NCBI GenBank assembly: GCA_964387285.1
Contig: CAYLWO010000004.1
Coordinates: forward strand, 62,001-126,000
Length of the DNA: 64,000 nucleotides
Reading direction: 5' to 3'
From: Anaerohabitans sp964387285
GTDB lineage: Bacteria; Zhuqueibacterota; Zhuqueibacteria; Residuimicrobiales; Residuimicrobiaceae
The notes beneath the pieces were generated by a model. That model was not told the origin of the DNA. It was given only the letters and a program-made list of their open reading frames with translations, and did not search any database. A program made the translations under genes and the position numbers. Each line of letters begins with the position of its first letter. Position 1 is the stretch's first letter. Of the stretch, positions 42,295-50,911 are shown piece by piece.

Positions 42295-42726
42295 TCACGG
42301 CATCCTTGATTTATTGGCAGGATTGAAAGCAGGACTCGGATGTAATGTATGACCTTGTTCACCCCAAATCTCTCTGGCGGCAGCAAGCTCAACTGCCTTG
42401 ACAAGAATATAATCGGTATCGTAGGTGGAAACAACAAACACAGGAATGGTTGCGCCGGCCAATGGTTCAATCAAGCCGGCCAGAACTCCGGTCTGGGAAA
42501 AGGGCAATGGGCCGGCAATCTTAAAAGCAACCCAGTCGCGTTCTGATTGCACCGATGCAGGAACCGACTGTGCGTCGCAAACAATGGATAGTTCTTCAGC
42601 GGTGCGTACGATGGCGCTTATGGAACCTGTCGCTGCCCACAGGGGGATTTCACTGAACGGTGCCAGCCGAGCGACAGCCAGTCGTCCCGGCAGTTCGATT
42701 ATTTCAAATTTTTGCATCGTCTTCAT
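42295..42726 (-). CDS. ACT-domain protein (COG3603-like)
   Basis: A 143-aa (or 140 aa from MQKFEIIE) cytoplasmic protein made of two ACT-like halves: FEIIELPGRLAVARLAPFSE to ISAIVRTAEELSIVCDA, then WVAFKIAGPLPFSQTGVLAG to IPVFVVSTYDTDYILVK. The sequence FSQTGVLAGLIEPLA and STYDTDYILVK are hallmarks of this family, which resembles the amino-acid-sensing ACT domains of aspartate kinase and the CASTOR proteins. A small-molecule sensing role is inferred, ligand unknown. It ends a short same-strand group with the ABC exporter 28 bp upstream. Confidence 0.85.
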   Translation of the reverse strand: MKTMQKFEIIELPGRLAVARLAPFSEIPLWAATGSISAIVRTAEELSIVCDAQSVPASVQSERDWVAFKIAGPLPFSQTGVLAGLIEPLAGATIPVFVVSTYDTDYILVKAVELAAAREIWGEQGHTLHPSPAFNPANKSRMP

Positions 42727-42754
42727 ACATCAAATAAAATTCTACCTGCGGTAC

Positions 42755-44677
42755 TCAGTTTACATTTTTATCGAATTGGGTGCGATAGAGTTCTGCGTAC
42801 AAACCGTTTTGTTTTAACAAATCGGCATGAGTCCCGCTTTCGACGATTCTGCCGCGATCCATAACCAGGATGAGGTCGGCAGAAAGAATCGTGCTCAAAC
42901 GGTGGGCAATTACGATGCTGGTGCGTTGCGCCATCACCTTGGCCAGCGCATCTTGTATCAGCGCTTCCGATTGGCTGTCCAGGCTGCTGGTGGCTTCGTC
43001 CAATATGAGAATACGGGGATCTTTGAGAATCACACGCGCCAGGGCGATACGTTGTTTTTCTCCTCCGCTTAACCGGTAGCCGCGTTCGCCGACAATCGTA
43101 TCATAGCCGTCCGGCAATGCCTGAATGTAATCATGAATATTGGCAATACGACACGCCGCCTCCAATTCTTGTTGATCGGCATTGAGTTTGGCATACTGTA
43201 AATTGGTGCGGATGGTGTCATGAAAGAGATGCGTTTCCTGCGTAACCATGCCGATTTGCGCCGTTAATGACTCTAGGGTAACATCGCGAAGATCGTGTCC
43301 ATCGATGAATATGGAACCACTGCTTGGATCATACAAGCGCGGAATCAGATAGGTCAGCGTTGTCTTGCCGGCGCCGCTGGGACCCACCAGAGCGACCAAC
43401 TGTCCGGGCGCGGCATGAAAATTGACGGCTTGTAAGGCATCCTTGCGCGCCTGAGTTGGGACAGCGCACTCTTCCTCCTCGCTTTCTTTTTTGCCGGATA
43501 GAACCGCAGTGATGTTATCCATATTGCCGTAACGACGGACATCACTGAGCAGGTTTTCATTTCCGGTCTCATACCTGAAAAAAACATCCCTAAAAACAAT
43601 CTCCCCGGTAATGTCCTGAAGAGACCCGGCATTTTTCTTCTCCACGATATCAACCGGCAGGTCAACGACTTCAAACACCCGTTCAAAACTCACCATGGAG
43701 GTGGCAAATTCCACCGGTGCGTTGGACAATCCTTGCAAGGCGGCATACAATTGTCCAAGATAAGAACCAAAAGCAACAATCGTGCCGATGGTAAAGGCGC
43801 CCTGAATGACGAAAAGACCGCCAAGACCATAGACCAGAGCGGTACCGACGCCGCTGATTAAACCGATGATGGCCATGAAAATAGAACCGGTAAATGCACG
43901 TTGCACGCCCAGTTTGCGCACCTGCACCGCACGCTGACGAAACCGGCTGACTTCCAATTGCCGGCGGCCGAACAGTTTGACCAGCAGAGCTCCGCTGATG
44001 TTGAGCGTTTCATTCATCATGGCATTCATTTGCGCGTTGGCTTCCATCTGTTTGCGCGCCATATCGCGCAGCCGGTGGCCTAATAATCGCGCCGCCAGGA
44101 TGAACAGCGGCATGATGATCACGCTGATTACCGTCAAACGCCATTCGAGCGTCAGCATAACCGACAGCACGGCCAGCGCTTGAACGAGTTGCGTGATAAT
44201 GCCGACCAACGTGCTGCTGATGGCGTTTTGCGCGCCCACCACGTCGTTGTTCAGACGACTCATGAGTTCGCCGACCTTGGTGTTGGTAAAAAAGCGCAGG
44301 GACATGCGCTGTAAACCGGCATAAAGCGCCAGACGCAGATCATATATCACGCCTTCGCCAACAGACGCACTTAATCGTCGTTGTGAGACATTGAGCAATC
44401 CATTCATGGCCGGAATAAAAAGCAACGCTGCAGCCAGCAAGGTCAGGCGATGACTGTCTTTTAACGGAATGGCGTTATCCACCAGGTCGCGTAAAATGAG
44501 CGGTGACAGCAACATCAAACCGGTATGGGTCAGGATCAGCAACAGGATAGCGACAATCAGCCAACGATAAGGCTTGCCGTAGCGTAGAACACGCTTCAGC
44601 AAAGCTCGGGTTATTTTCGGTTTTTCATCCGGCGCGTCGATCATGCTGCGCAGACCGCTGCCATGCATTCTCATCAT
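42755..44677 (-). CDS. ABC exporter, fused membrane and ATPase domains
   Basis: A 640-residue half-transporter of the MsbA/multidrug type. Residues about 35-330 contain six membrane helices (IVAILLLILTHTGLMLLSPL, AIIGLISGVGTALVYG). The nucleotide-binding domain has Walker A GPSGAGKTT (432-440), a Q-loop VTQETHLF, signature LSGGEKQRIALARV, Walker B ILILDEATSSLD and switch AHRLST. Between FFRYE (about 370) and ALQAVNF (about 414) there is a hydrophilic insert of roughly 40 residues. It should act as a homodimer exporting lipid or a drug-like molecule. It is 28 bp upstream of the ACT gene. Confidence 0.93.
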   Translation of the reverse strand: MMRMHGSGLRSMIDAPDEKPKITRALLKRVLRYGKPYRWLIVAILLLILTHTGLMLLSPLILRDLVDNAIPLKDSHRLTLLAAALLFIPAMNGLLNVSQRRLSASVGEGVIYDLRLALYAGLQRMSLRFFTNTKVGELMSRLNNDVVGAQNAISSTLVGIITQLVQALAVLSVMLTLEWRLTVISVIIMPLFILAARLLGHRLRDMARKQMEANAQMNAMMNETLNISGALLVKLFGRRQLEVSRFRQRAVQVRKLGVQRAFTGSIFMAIIGLISGVGTALVYGLGGLFVIQGAFTIGTIVAFGSYLGQLYAALQGLSNAPVEFATSMVSFERVFEVVDLPVDIVEKKNAGSLQDITGEIVFRDVFFRYETGNENLLSDVRRYGNMDNITAVLSGKKESEEEECAVPTQARKDALQAVNFHAAPGQLVALVGPSGAGKTTLTYLIPRLYDPSSGSIFIDGHDLRDVTLESLTAQIGMVTQETHLFHDTIRTNLQYAKLNADQQELEAACRIANIHDYIQALPDGYDTIVGERGYRLSGGEKQRIALARVILKDPRILILDEATSSLDSQSEALIQDALAKVMAQRTSIVIAHRLSTILSADLILVMDRGRIVESGTHADLLKQNGLYAELYRTQFDKNVN

Positions 44678-44742
44678 AGCGAATCTTTCATCGCCACTCG
44701 CGGCACTTGATCTGTGGCGCGAGCGGCGCCATGTAATAGATG

Positions 44743-44959
44743 CCTGAATTGAGCGATTGCATTACCCGTGAGGTTGTCCAAAAAGTAACGGAAGCGTGTC
44801 ATTCCGAACCCGCTTTAGCGGGTGAGGAATCTATCAGCGAACTGTTTTTACGTCAGTTTCGAATTTTTCTACAAGGCCGCTTGTCAAATCAAGATTGAGA
44901 AAATCTAACTTTTTGGACAACCGCAAGGTTGTTTTTCGAGCAATATCGCTTAATTTAGG
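44743..44959. repeat. Nested repeat: another inverted-repeat element inside family 1 (copy e)
   Basis: The outer arms CCTGAATTGAGCGATTGC (from 44743) and GCAATATCGCTTAATTTAGG (to 44959) belong to family 1. The centre is replaced by a 151-bp element with perfect 15-bp ends, GGTTGTCCAAAAAGT (44772-44786) and ACTTTTTGGACAACC (44908-44922), containing a small hairpin CCCGC-TTTA-GCGGG. It fills most of the gap between the exporter and the GlsB-like gene. Confidence 0.8.
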
Positions 44960-44965
44960 TGCCAA

Positions 44966-45205
44966 TTAACGCTTGAACGATCTCATGAGCGCAATAAAAA
45001 CGATCGCGCCCACTACAGCGGTAATCAGACTGCCGACTAGTCCGCTCGGCAAATAGTCCAGGATTTTAAACAAAAAGCCGCCGACCACCGCGCCGACAAT
45101 GCCGACCACCAAATCGCCGACGAGACCGAAACCGCTGCCCTTCATAATTTTACCTGCAATCCAACCTGCAGCGATGCCGATCAAAATAAAAAGGATTGTA
45201 TTCAC
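44966..45205 (-). CDS. GlsB/YeaQ/YmgE family small membrane protein
   Basis: A 79-residue protein with three glycine-rich membrane helices (ILFILIGIAAGWIAGKIM, GDLVVGIVGAVVGGFLF, SLITAVVGAIVFIALM). It matches the transglycosylase-associated (GlsB/YeaQ/YmgE) family, which is widespread in the inner membrane and often stress-induced; no enzymatic role has been proved. It stands alone between two repeat elements. Confidence 0.93.
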   Translation of the reverse strand: MNTILFILIGIAAGWIAGKIMKGSGFGLVGDLVVGIVGAVVGGFLFKILDYLPSGLVGSLITAVVGAIVFIALMRSFKR

Positions 45206-45269
45206 GATAGTGCCTCCCTGATTTTGTGCATGAAATCTGGCTTTACGCTAAAAATTGCCAAGAAATTTC

Positions 45270-45440
45270 GGACCTTTGGAGACTGTCGCAAAACCCCAGA
45301 TCTCGTATGTGGCCGTGTTTTTTGCGGCCACTCCGGGTGTCTTTCGACGCATAATCAATGAGTTAAGAAACACCCGGGGTCGCAAAAAACGCGACCCCGG
45401 GGTTGTTCTGCCTTTTGCGACAGTCTCTTGAAGTGTCCGA
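45270..45440. repeat. Palindromic repeat, family 4 (complete copy)
   Basis: Ends GGAGACTGTCGCAAAA (45278-45293) and TTTTGCGACAGTCTC (45413-45427) are inverted and extend imperfectly into TCGGAC/GTCCGA. Inside are two hairpins: GTGGCCG/CGGCCAC (45309-45331, loop reading CAAAAAACA on the minus strand) and CCCGGGGTCGC-AAAAAAC-GCGACCCCGGG (45373-45401). The gap 45206-45581 has no gene. Confidence 0.8.
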
Positions 45441-45531
45441 TATTTGATTCCGGTTCATCCGGGTCAGGATAAGAGATATACAAAAAATGTGGTTACAGCT
45501 TTTATCATAAAACGATTTGTACCCAAATAAT

Positions 45532-45563
45532 AACCTTGCCAAGGTTATAAACCTTCGCAAGGC
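45532..45563. repeat. Palindromic repeat, family 1 (core only, copy f)
   Basis: AACCTTGCCAAGGTT, a four-base gap, then AACCTTCGCAAGG. One mismatch in the stem. It ends 18 bp before the stop side of the phosphoesterase gene. Confidence 0.75.
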
Positions 45564-45581
45564 AATTCCTCAGAGTGCGAT

Positions 45582-46343
45582 CTAAACATCCAGAACGAAA
45601 TCCGGCTGAAAATCCCCGACCTCCTGGCAAGCGAAATACCCCCGGGGATTGCAAATCACACGGGTGTTGCCGATCTTATAATCAAGAGAGCGATGCAGAT
45701 GGCCATGAATCCAGAGTTGCGGCTGATACTGCAGTATCAGATTTTCCATGTCGCTGCAATAAGCCGCACTCAATAAATCATTTTGCCCCGCTTCATCCAA
45801 GGATTTCGCGCTGGCAGCATGATGGGTAATAATCACGGTTTTGCCGGGAAAAGGTTCCGCTAATTTATTGTTGAGAAATTTTCGCGATTGCCAATGGAAT
45901 ATGACAGTGTCAGACGGACAAAGCTTGCGATATCGGTATGCTTGGCCAAGTCGGATGCGCTGAAAGTCCGTCATCTTTTGTTGCGCTTCAAACATGGCGA
46001 AATCCTTTTTCGCAGGGCCGAATAGATTAAAGTCAGTCCAAAGCGTACAACCTAAGAAACGGATATCATCCATGACCCATTCCTGATTCTCCAGAACATG
46101 CAGATTATATGCCTCGGCGCCGGTTATGAGTCGCTTCTGGAGCGAAGGCACCTTTTGGCCGTAATATTCGTGATTGCCGATGACATAGAGTACCGGTTTT
46201 TCACGATATTCCTGCAGAATCCACTTTACGCCTTGTGAGCCGAGATCCGTATCACCGGCGAGGATTAGCAGGTCGCTGTCAACATCCGGCAATGTAAATT
46301 GGCCGAATTCGTTATGAATGTCGCTTAGAATATGTATGCGCAT
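45582..46343 (-). CDS. Calcineurin-like metallophosphoesterase
   Basis: A 253-aa cytoplasmic phosphoesterase. Metal-binding motifs appear in order: ILSDIHNEFG, LILAGDTDLG, YVIGNHEYYG, VIITHHAAS and IHGHLHRSLD. The C-terminus NPRGYFACQEVGDFQPDF is typical of the subgroup often labelled Ser/Thr phosphatase-like. Substrate is unknown. It is divergent from the sialate O-acetylesterase gene and has no partner on its strand. There is no signal peptide, unlike the purple-acid-phosphatase-like protein at 20801. Confidence 0.9.
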   Translation of the reverse strand: MRIHILSDIHNEFGQFTLPDVDSDLLILAGDTDLGSQGVKWILQEYREKPVLYVIGNHEYYGQKVPSLQKRLITGAEAYNLHVLENQEWVMDDIRFLGCTLWTDFNLFGPAKKDFAMFEAQQKMTDFQRIRLGQAYRYRKLCPSDTVIFHWQSRKFLNNKLAEPFPGKTVIITHHAASAKSLDEAGQNDLLSAAYCSDMENLILQYQPQLWIHGHLHRSLDYKIGNTRVICNPRGYFACQEVGDFQPDFVLDV

Positions 46344-46416
46344 GGTCTATTACACGATTTGAATTTAATCTAAATTATCATCGGTTAGAATGCAAGAGTT
46401 TTTTTTATTCATTTAC

Positions 46417-46445
46417 TTGCCTTTCATGCTCAGTTTTAGTATAAT
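46417..46445 (+). promoter_or_regulatory. Sigma70-type promoter of the O-acetylesterase gene
   Basis: TTGCCT (46417-46422), 17-base spacer, TATAAT (46440-46445, perfect -10). The AGGAGG ribosome site (46473-46478) and ATG (46483) follow at fitting distances. Confidence 0.7.
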
Positions 46446-46482
46446 AAAGATTGAAAAAAATAGAATCATTTCAGGAGGCAGC

Positions 46483-48498
46483 ATGCGTTATTTTCTACCA
46501 TCTTTTTGCATTATGATTTTAGGCCTCGCCATCCATCAGTGTCAGGCCCTGGATTTACCTGCATTGTTTTCCGACCACATGGTCCTGCAACAAAAACAAG
46601 CGGCGCCGTTTTGGGGCATTGCCGCACCAAATGAACAAGTTACTATCGCCGCCAGTTGGGGAAAATCCGGCCAAACTCGGGCTGACGCACAAGGCCGCTG
46701 GCGCCTTGCAATCAAGACGCCTAAAGCCGGCGGTCCTTATACGGTCACCATCAGCGGTGAAAAAGAAAAAAAAATATTGCAGGACGTTTTAATCGGCGAG
46801 GTCTGGCTGTGCTCAGGACAATCCAATATGGAGATGCCGTTGATGGGCTGGCCGCCCGGCGATCCGATCGAAAACTCGAAAGAGGCCATTGCTGCCGCCC
46901 AACTGCCGTTGTTGCGGCTGTGCACGGTACAACACGCCGTGTCCGCCGTACCCCTATCCGACTGTTCGGCTTCCTGGTCGCCTTGCACGCCCGAGACGGC
47001 TAAAAATTTCAGTGCGACCGCCTTCTTTTTCGGCCGCACTTTGGTCGAACAACTCCACATTCCGGTTGGCTTGATCCATTCGAGTTGGGGTGGCACGTTC
47101 GCGCAATCCTGGATCAACGGTGAATTCCTCAAAACCATGCCCGAGTTTGCCGCGATCACGGAAAAAATACGCAGCAACAGCGGCGAGATCGGACAATATC
47201 AAAAATGGCTGGAGCAACATCGTTCTTTTTCCGTGAACGATAAGAACGAGGATGCGCGTTGGATTGATTTGGATTTTGGCGATCGCGCCTGCAGTCAGGC
47301 GGATTATGCGGACCAGGAATGGCGAACGATGTCATTGCCCATCTTTTGGGAAAAAACCGAAATGGGTGAATTTGACGGCGCAATCTGGTTTCGCAGGACT
47401 ATTGATATCCCGACATCCTGGGCCGGCAAGCATGCCATCGTCGAGCTTGGTCCCATTGACGATATGGATATCACGTTTATCAACGGAGAGTTGATCGGCA
47501 AACATGAACAAACCGGTTTTTGGCAAACAGAACGCAAATACAACGTTCCCGGTTCACTGCTGCGTCCGGGTAAAAACGTCATCGCGGTGCGTGTGGTTGA
47601 TAATCAGGGCGGCGGCGGCATTTACGGCAAGCCGGAGCAGATGAAAATTTACCCGGCTGACCAGCTGGACGAAAAAATCAATCTGGCCGGAGAGTGGAAG
47701 TATTTGCCGGTGGCCGAATATCGGGCCGGTACGTTTTATATGTTTTCAACAGATCCACAGGAATATTTCAAACACCCGGCTGTATCCATAGAAGTTTCGC
47801 CTAATACGCCCACGTTCCTGTACAACGCCATGATCGCACCACTGGTCCCCTATCGCATCAAAGGCGCTATCTGGTACCAGGGCGAATCCAATACCGGCAA
47901 TCCCAAACAATATCGCACCCTGTTTCCTTTGTTAATTGCCAACTGGCGACACGATTGGGGATTGAAGGATATGCCGTTTTATTTTGTGCAGATTGCCCCC
48001 TGGGAATATGGAGCTGGAACCCGATCCCAGGAGCTGCGCGAGGCGCAGATGCTGAGCATGGCGGTCCCTCATTCCGGCATGGCCGTAACGCTGGACATCG
48101 GCGATGTTAAATCGATCCATCCGGCCAATAAACATGATGTGGGCAAACGGTTGGCTTTATGGGCTCTGGCCAAGGATTATGGAAAAAAAGTCGCCTTTTC
48201 AGGTCCGATTTACCAAAGCATCAAGATCGAGAACGATGCCATTCGCATCTCTTTCAAATACTGCGGCAGCGGCCTTGTGGCCGGCAAAAAAGGGCTGACC
48301 GGTTTTGAGGTAGCTGGAGCAGATCGGCAGTTCCAGGCAGCAGATGCGGTAATTATTGGCAATAAAGTATTGGTTAAAGCGACAAACGTAATAAAGCCAA
48401 TAGCTGTACGTTATGCATGGAGCAATACCGCCTCTGCCAGTTTGTTTAACAAAGAGGGTTTGCCTGCCTCCTCATTCCGTTCAGATGATTGGGATTGA
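46483..48498 (+). CDS. Secreted sialate O-acetylesterase-type carbohydrate esterase
   Basis: A 671-aa exported esterase of the SGNH/SASA type. A signal peptide (MRYFLPSFCIMILGLAIHQC) precedes LPALFSDHMVLQQKQAAPFWG, the standard opening. The catalytic serine is in CSGQSNMEMPL, the oxyanion region in GAIWYQGESNTG, and the Asp/His pair in DIGDVKSIHPANK. A beta-sandwich insert (about 290-430, FDGAIWFRRTIDIP) is typical of longer members. It removes acetyl groups from sialic acid or acetylated hemicellulose or pectin. The start is fixed by AGGAGG five bases before ATG 46483. Confidence 0.94.
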   Translation: MRYFLPSFCIMILGLAIHQCQALDLPALFSDHMVLQQKQAAPFWGIAAPNEQVTIAASWGKSGQTRADAQGRWRLAIKTPKAGGPYTVTISGEKEKKILQDVLIGEVWLCSGQSNMEMPLMGWPPGDPIENSKEAIAAAQLPLLRLCTVQHAVSAVPLSDCSASWSPCTPETAKNFSATAFFFGRTLVEQLHIPVGLIHSSWGGTFAQSWINGEFLKTMPEFAAITEKIRSNSGEIGQYQKWLEQHRSFSVNDKNEDARWIDLDFGDRACSQADYADQEWRTMSLPIFWEKTEMGEFDGAIWFRRTIDIPTSWAGKHAIVELGPIDDMDITFINGELIGKHEQTGFWQTERKYNVPGSLLRPGKNVIAVRVVDNQGGGGIYGKPEQMKIYPADQLDEKINLAGEWKYLPVAEYRAGTFYMFSTDPQEYFKHPAVSIEVSPNTPTFLYNAMIAPLVPYRIKGAIWYQGESNTGNPKQYRTLFPLLIANWRHDWGLKDMPFYFVQIAPWEYGAGTRSQELREAQMLSMAVPHSGMAVTLDIGDVKSIHPANKHDVGKRLALWALAKDYGKKVAFSGPIYQSIKIENDAIRISFKYCGSGLVAGKKGLTGFEVAGADRQFQAADAVIIGNKVLVKATNVIKPIAVRYAWSNTASASLFNKEGLPASSFRSDDWD

Positions 48499-48514
48499 TA
48501 AACTTGCCAGTAAA

Positions 48515-48547
48515 AACCTTGCGAAGGTTGCAAACCTTCGCAAGGTT
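48515..48547. repeat. Palindromic repeat, family 1 (perfect core, copy g)
   Basis: AACCTTGCGAAGGTT-GCA-AACCTTCGCAAGGTT, a perfect 15-bp stem with a three-base loop, 16 bp after the stop of the esterase gene. It may end that transcript, though no T-run follows. Confidence 0.9.
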
Positions 48548-48575
48548 AAAATTTCAAATGATTGGAACAAAACCT

Positions 48576-49016
48576 ATGAAAAATATCGCAACTGCAATTC
48601 ATGAGCAGGTTATTGCTGCCAAACCAAAGCTGTTAAAAATATCCGAGCAAGCGGCAGCGCAAAAACCCGGACCAGGCAAATGGTCGAAAAAGGAAATTAT
48701 CGGCCATTTGATTGATTCTGCATCCAACAATCATCAACGCTTTGTTCGTGCTTCTTTAAATGCTGCCATGGCCTTCCCTCCTTATCAACAGGAACCGTGG
48801 GTGGCAGCTTCGCATTATCAGGAGATGCCCTGGTGCGAGTTGGTGGAATTTTTTGTGCAATACAATTTGCACCTCAGTCGATTGATTATCATGATACCGG
48901 AATCGGCGTTGGAAAATCCCTGCAATATCGGCAAAGAAAATCCGGTTACATTGCGGTTTGTCATCACCGACTATTTACGACATTGGCAGCATCACCTGCA
49001 GCAGATATTATCCTAA
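48576..49016 (+). CDS. DinB-like (DinB_2) protein
   Basis: A 146-aa cytoplasmic four-helix protein of the DinB/YfiT metal-dependent hydrolase-like superfamily. The first histidine is in WSKKEIIGHLIDSASNNHQR and the last two in ITDYLRHWQHHLQQI, the usual three-His metal site. Members include bacillithiol or mycothiol-dependent transferases; many have unknown activity. The start could be 48576 or 18 bases earlier. It overlaps nothing and lies 37 bp before the YdeI-like gene, probably a two-gene unit. Confidence 0.85.
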   Translation: MKNIATAIHEQVIAAKPKLLKISEQAAAQKPGPGKWSKKEIIGHLIDSASNNHQRFVRASLNAAMAFPPYQQEPWVAASHYQEMPWCELVEFFVQYNLHLSRLIIMIPESALENPCNIGKENPVTLRFVITDYLRHWQHHLQQILS

Positions 49017-49053
49017 CAGATTCAAAAATTAACGCAGAGGTGCTGAGAACCCC

Positions 49054-49623
49054 ATGAAACAACTCTATTGTAAAACCGTTGAGGATTGGCAAACCTGGCT
49101 CGCGCAGCATCATCAGGAGGTTGCCGAGATATGGCTGGTGTTTTATAAAAAGGATATGGGCGATCAAACGCTGGTTTATGCGCAAGCCCTGGATGAGGCC
49201 CTGTGTTATGGCTGGATCGACAGCCTGATCAAAAAGATCGATGAAGAAAAATACGCGCGCAAATTTACCCCACGTAAAATGGTCAGCAAATGGTCGGCGA
49301 TCAATAAAAAACGGGTGCAAGAACTGATAGCCGAAGGACGTATGACTCCTGCAGGCCAGGCTGTTATCGATGCGGCAAAAGCAAACGGCTGCTGGGATAA
49401 ACCGGACCGGCCGCCTGTTCTGCCGGCAAAAATGCCGCCGGCGTTTGCACAGGCTTTGCAGAAAAATCAAACTGCGCATCGTCATTATGAGCAGTTGGCT
49501 GCCGGAGAAAAAAAACGATATATCCTGTGGATTGCCACAGCCAGGCGTGTGGAAACCCAAAACAAACGAATCCAGGAAGCAGTTAAGTTGTTGAAAAACG
49601 GGGAAAAGCTGGGATTAAAATAA
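49054..49623 (+). CDS. YdeI/OmpD-associated family protein (COG4430)
   Basis: A 189-aa cytoplasmic protein. The hallmarks are EIWLVFYKKDMG, ALDEALCYGWIDSLIKKIDE and FTPRKMVSKWSAINKKRVQELIAEGRMTPAG, all characteristic of the family sometimes called bacteriocin-protection or YdeI-like. The C-terminal half (LPAKMPPAFAQALQKN to EKKRYILWIATARRVETQNK) completes the usual length. Its function is not established. The stop is only five bases from the converging radical SAM gene's stop. Confidence 0.88.
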   Translation: MKQLYCKTVEDWQTWLAQHHQEVAEIWLVFYKKDMGDQTLVYAQALDEALCYGWIDSLIKKIDEEKYARKFTPRKMVSKWSAINKKRVQELIAEGRMTPAGQAVIDAAKANGCWDKPDRPPVLPAKMPPAFAQALQKNQTAHRHYEQLAAGEKKRYILWIATARRVETQNKRIQEAVKLLKNGEKLGLK

Positions 49624-49628
49624 ACTTT

Positions 49629-50759
49629 TCATTTCTTTCCGCTCATCAGCCATTCATAAAAACGACTGGTGCCGGTATCCAATATTTCACGCACAATATC
49701 GGCAACATTCTTACCCACTCCCTTGACCTGCTCTAATCGCGCTCGCAAAACCGGCAAAGGTTGCGTTTGTTGCGCCAGATTCCAGGCCGCATAACCAAAG
49801 GCCGAACGCTGTCCGCGCATTTTCAGCAGGTAATCGATATGCTCCAACAATATAACGACGCGCTCACTTTCACTCACCAAATCCGACCACAGCGAAAGCG
49901 GCATCCGTACCGGCATCTGATAAGACCGAGTAATTTCTAAAAGCATAGCATGCAAATTCGCGTTATAATCCGGTGTGGATTGACCGTAAGGATTATTGTT
50001 GTAGATGATGCCGTATTCCAACCGCAAAGCAGGCTGATACGCGTCCAGCACAGTAAAAAAATGCTCCATTTGTCTTCCCGGTTTCAAGGTCATGCCGCTG
50101 ATCACCATGAAATCCACACCGATGTCGCCGGCCGCCTGCATCGTATCATTCATTTTTTTCGGAACATCGGTGATAAAGGGGATCAAAGGCATCAGGAAAA
50201 TGCCGATGGGAATGCCGCGCTGTTTGAAACGGGCCAAAGTCTGCAGCCTCTGTGACGGCAAATCGGCATGCGGTTCGAACACGCGACTGATGGCATCGTC
50301 AACTGAAGAAAAACTCATACTCACCACAGCTCGCCGTTTTTCATGCAATGCTTCGATGAGATCGATATCTCTTTCGATGAGACAGGATTTGGTCAGTAAA
50401 TGCACGGGGAAAGGATGCTCTTGCAGCAGTTGCAACGCCTGACGCGTCAATTGGTATTTTTTTTCCAATGGTTGATAGCTATCGCAAACGCCGCCGCCGA
50501 TGAGCATATAGCCCGATTTCCACGGCGTGCGTTTGCGTTTTGGGTCCAGCTCTCGTTGTAGAACATCAATGCAATTGACCTTGACTTCAATATCCTCGCC
50601 AAAATCCCCGGAAACCTGATATTTTTCCGCCCGGCCGTCGCAATAAGCACATTGATGGCTGCAGCCGCGATACAAGTTCATGCCATAACTGGAGAGAAAC
50701 CAGGAATCGATTTTTTTTTGCTTGCGCAGGATGGATTTGGCGTGGATTTCGGAGATCAT
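49629..50759 (-). CDS. Radical SAM protein, spore photoproduct lyase-like (COG1533)
   Basis: A 376-residue iron-sulfur enzyme. The SAM-binding [4Fe-4S] cluster motif CxxxCxxC is Cys33, Cys37 and Cys40 in YRGCSHQCAYCDGRA. LIGGGVCDSYQPLEKKYQLT and HLLTKSCLIERDIDLIE match the COG1533 group related to spore photoproduct lyase. The C-terminus (LEQVKGVGKNVADIVREIL) resembles a helix-hairpin-helix, suggesting nucleic-acid contact. Whether it repairs DNA is unproven in non-sporeformers. It converges on the YdeI-like gene. Confidence 0.88.
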   Translation of the reverse strand: MISEIHAKSILRKQKKIDSWFLSSYGMNLYRGCSHQCAYCDGRAEKYQVSGDFGEDIEVKVNCIDVLQRELDPKRKRTPWKSGYMLIGGGVCDSYQPLEKKYQLTRQALQLLQEHPFPVHLLTKSCLIERDIDLIEALHEKRRAVVSMSFSSVDDAISRVFEPHADLPSQRLQTLARFKQRGIPIGIFLMPLIPFITDVPKKMNDTMQAAGDIGVDFMVISGMTLKPGRQMEHFFTVLDAYQPALRLEYGIIYNNNPYGQSTPDYNANLHAMLLEITRSYQMPVRMPLSLWSDLVSESERVVILLEHIDYLLKMRGQRSAFGYAAWNLAQQTQPLPVLRARLEQVKGVGKNVADIVREILDTGTSRFYEWLMSGKK

Positions 50760-50911
50760 CTGGATTCTTGTGTTTCTTCAATGGCAGTAAACACTAGCGT
50801 GTTTAAATATTTTATCCAATTATCCGTTGTAATCCGTCTCATCCGTTTGAATCCGCGTTCCATCTTATAAATTCAAATACATCTTGTTGCAGCGTCCAAT
50901 AATCCCTCGAC

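Noticed and set aside
42755..44677. The 40-residue insert before Walker A as a novelty of the ABC exporter
   Set aside because: I recall hydrophilic inserts at this place in other long ABC exporters of this type, so it is noted in the annotation but not claimed as new.
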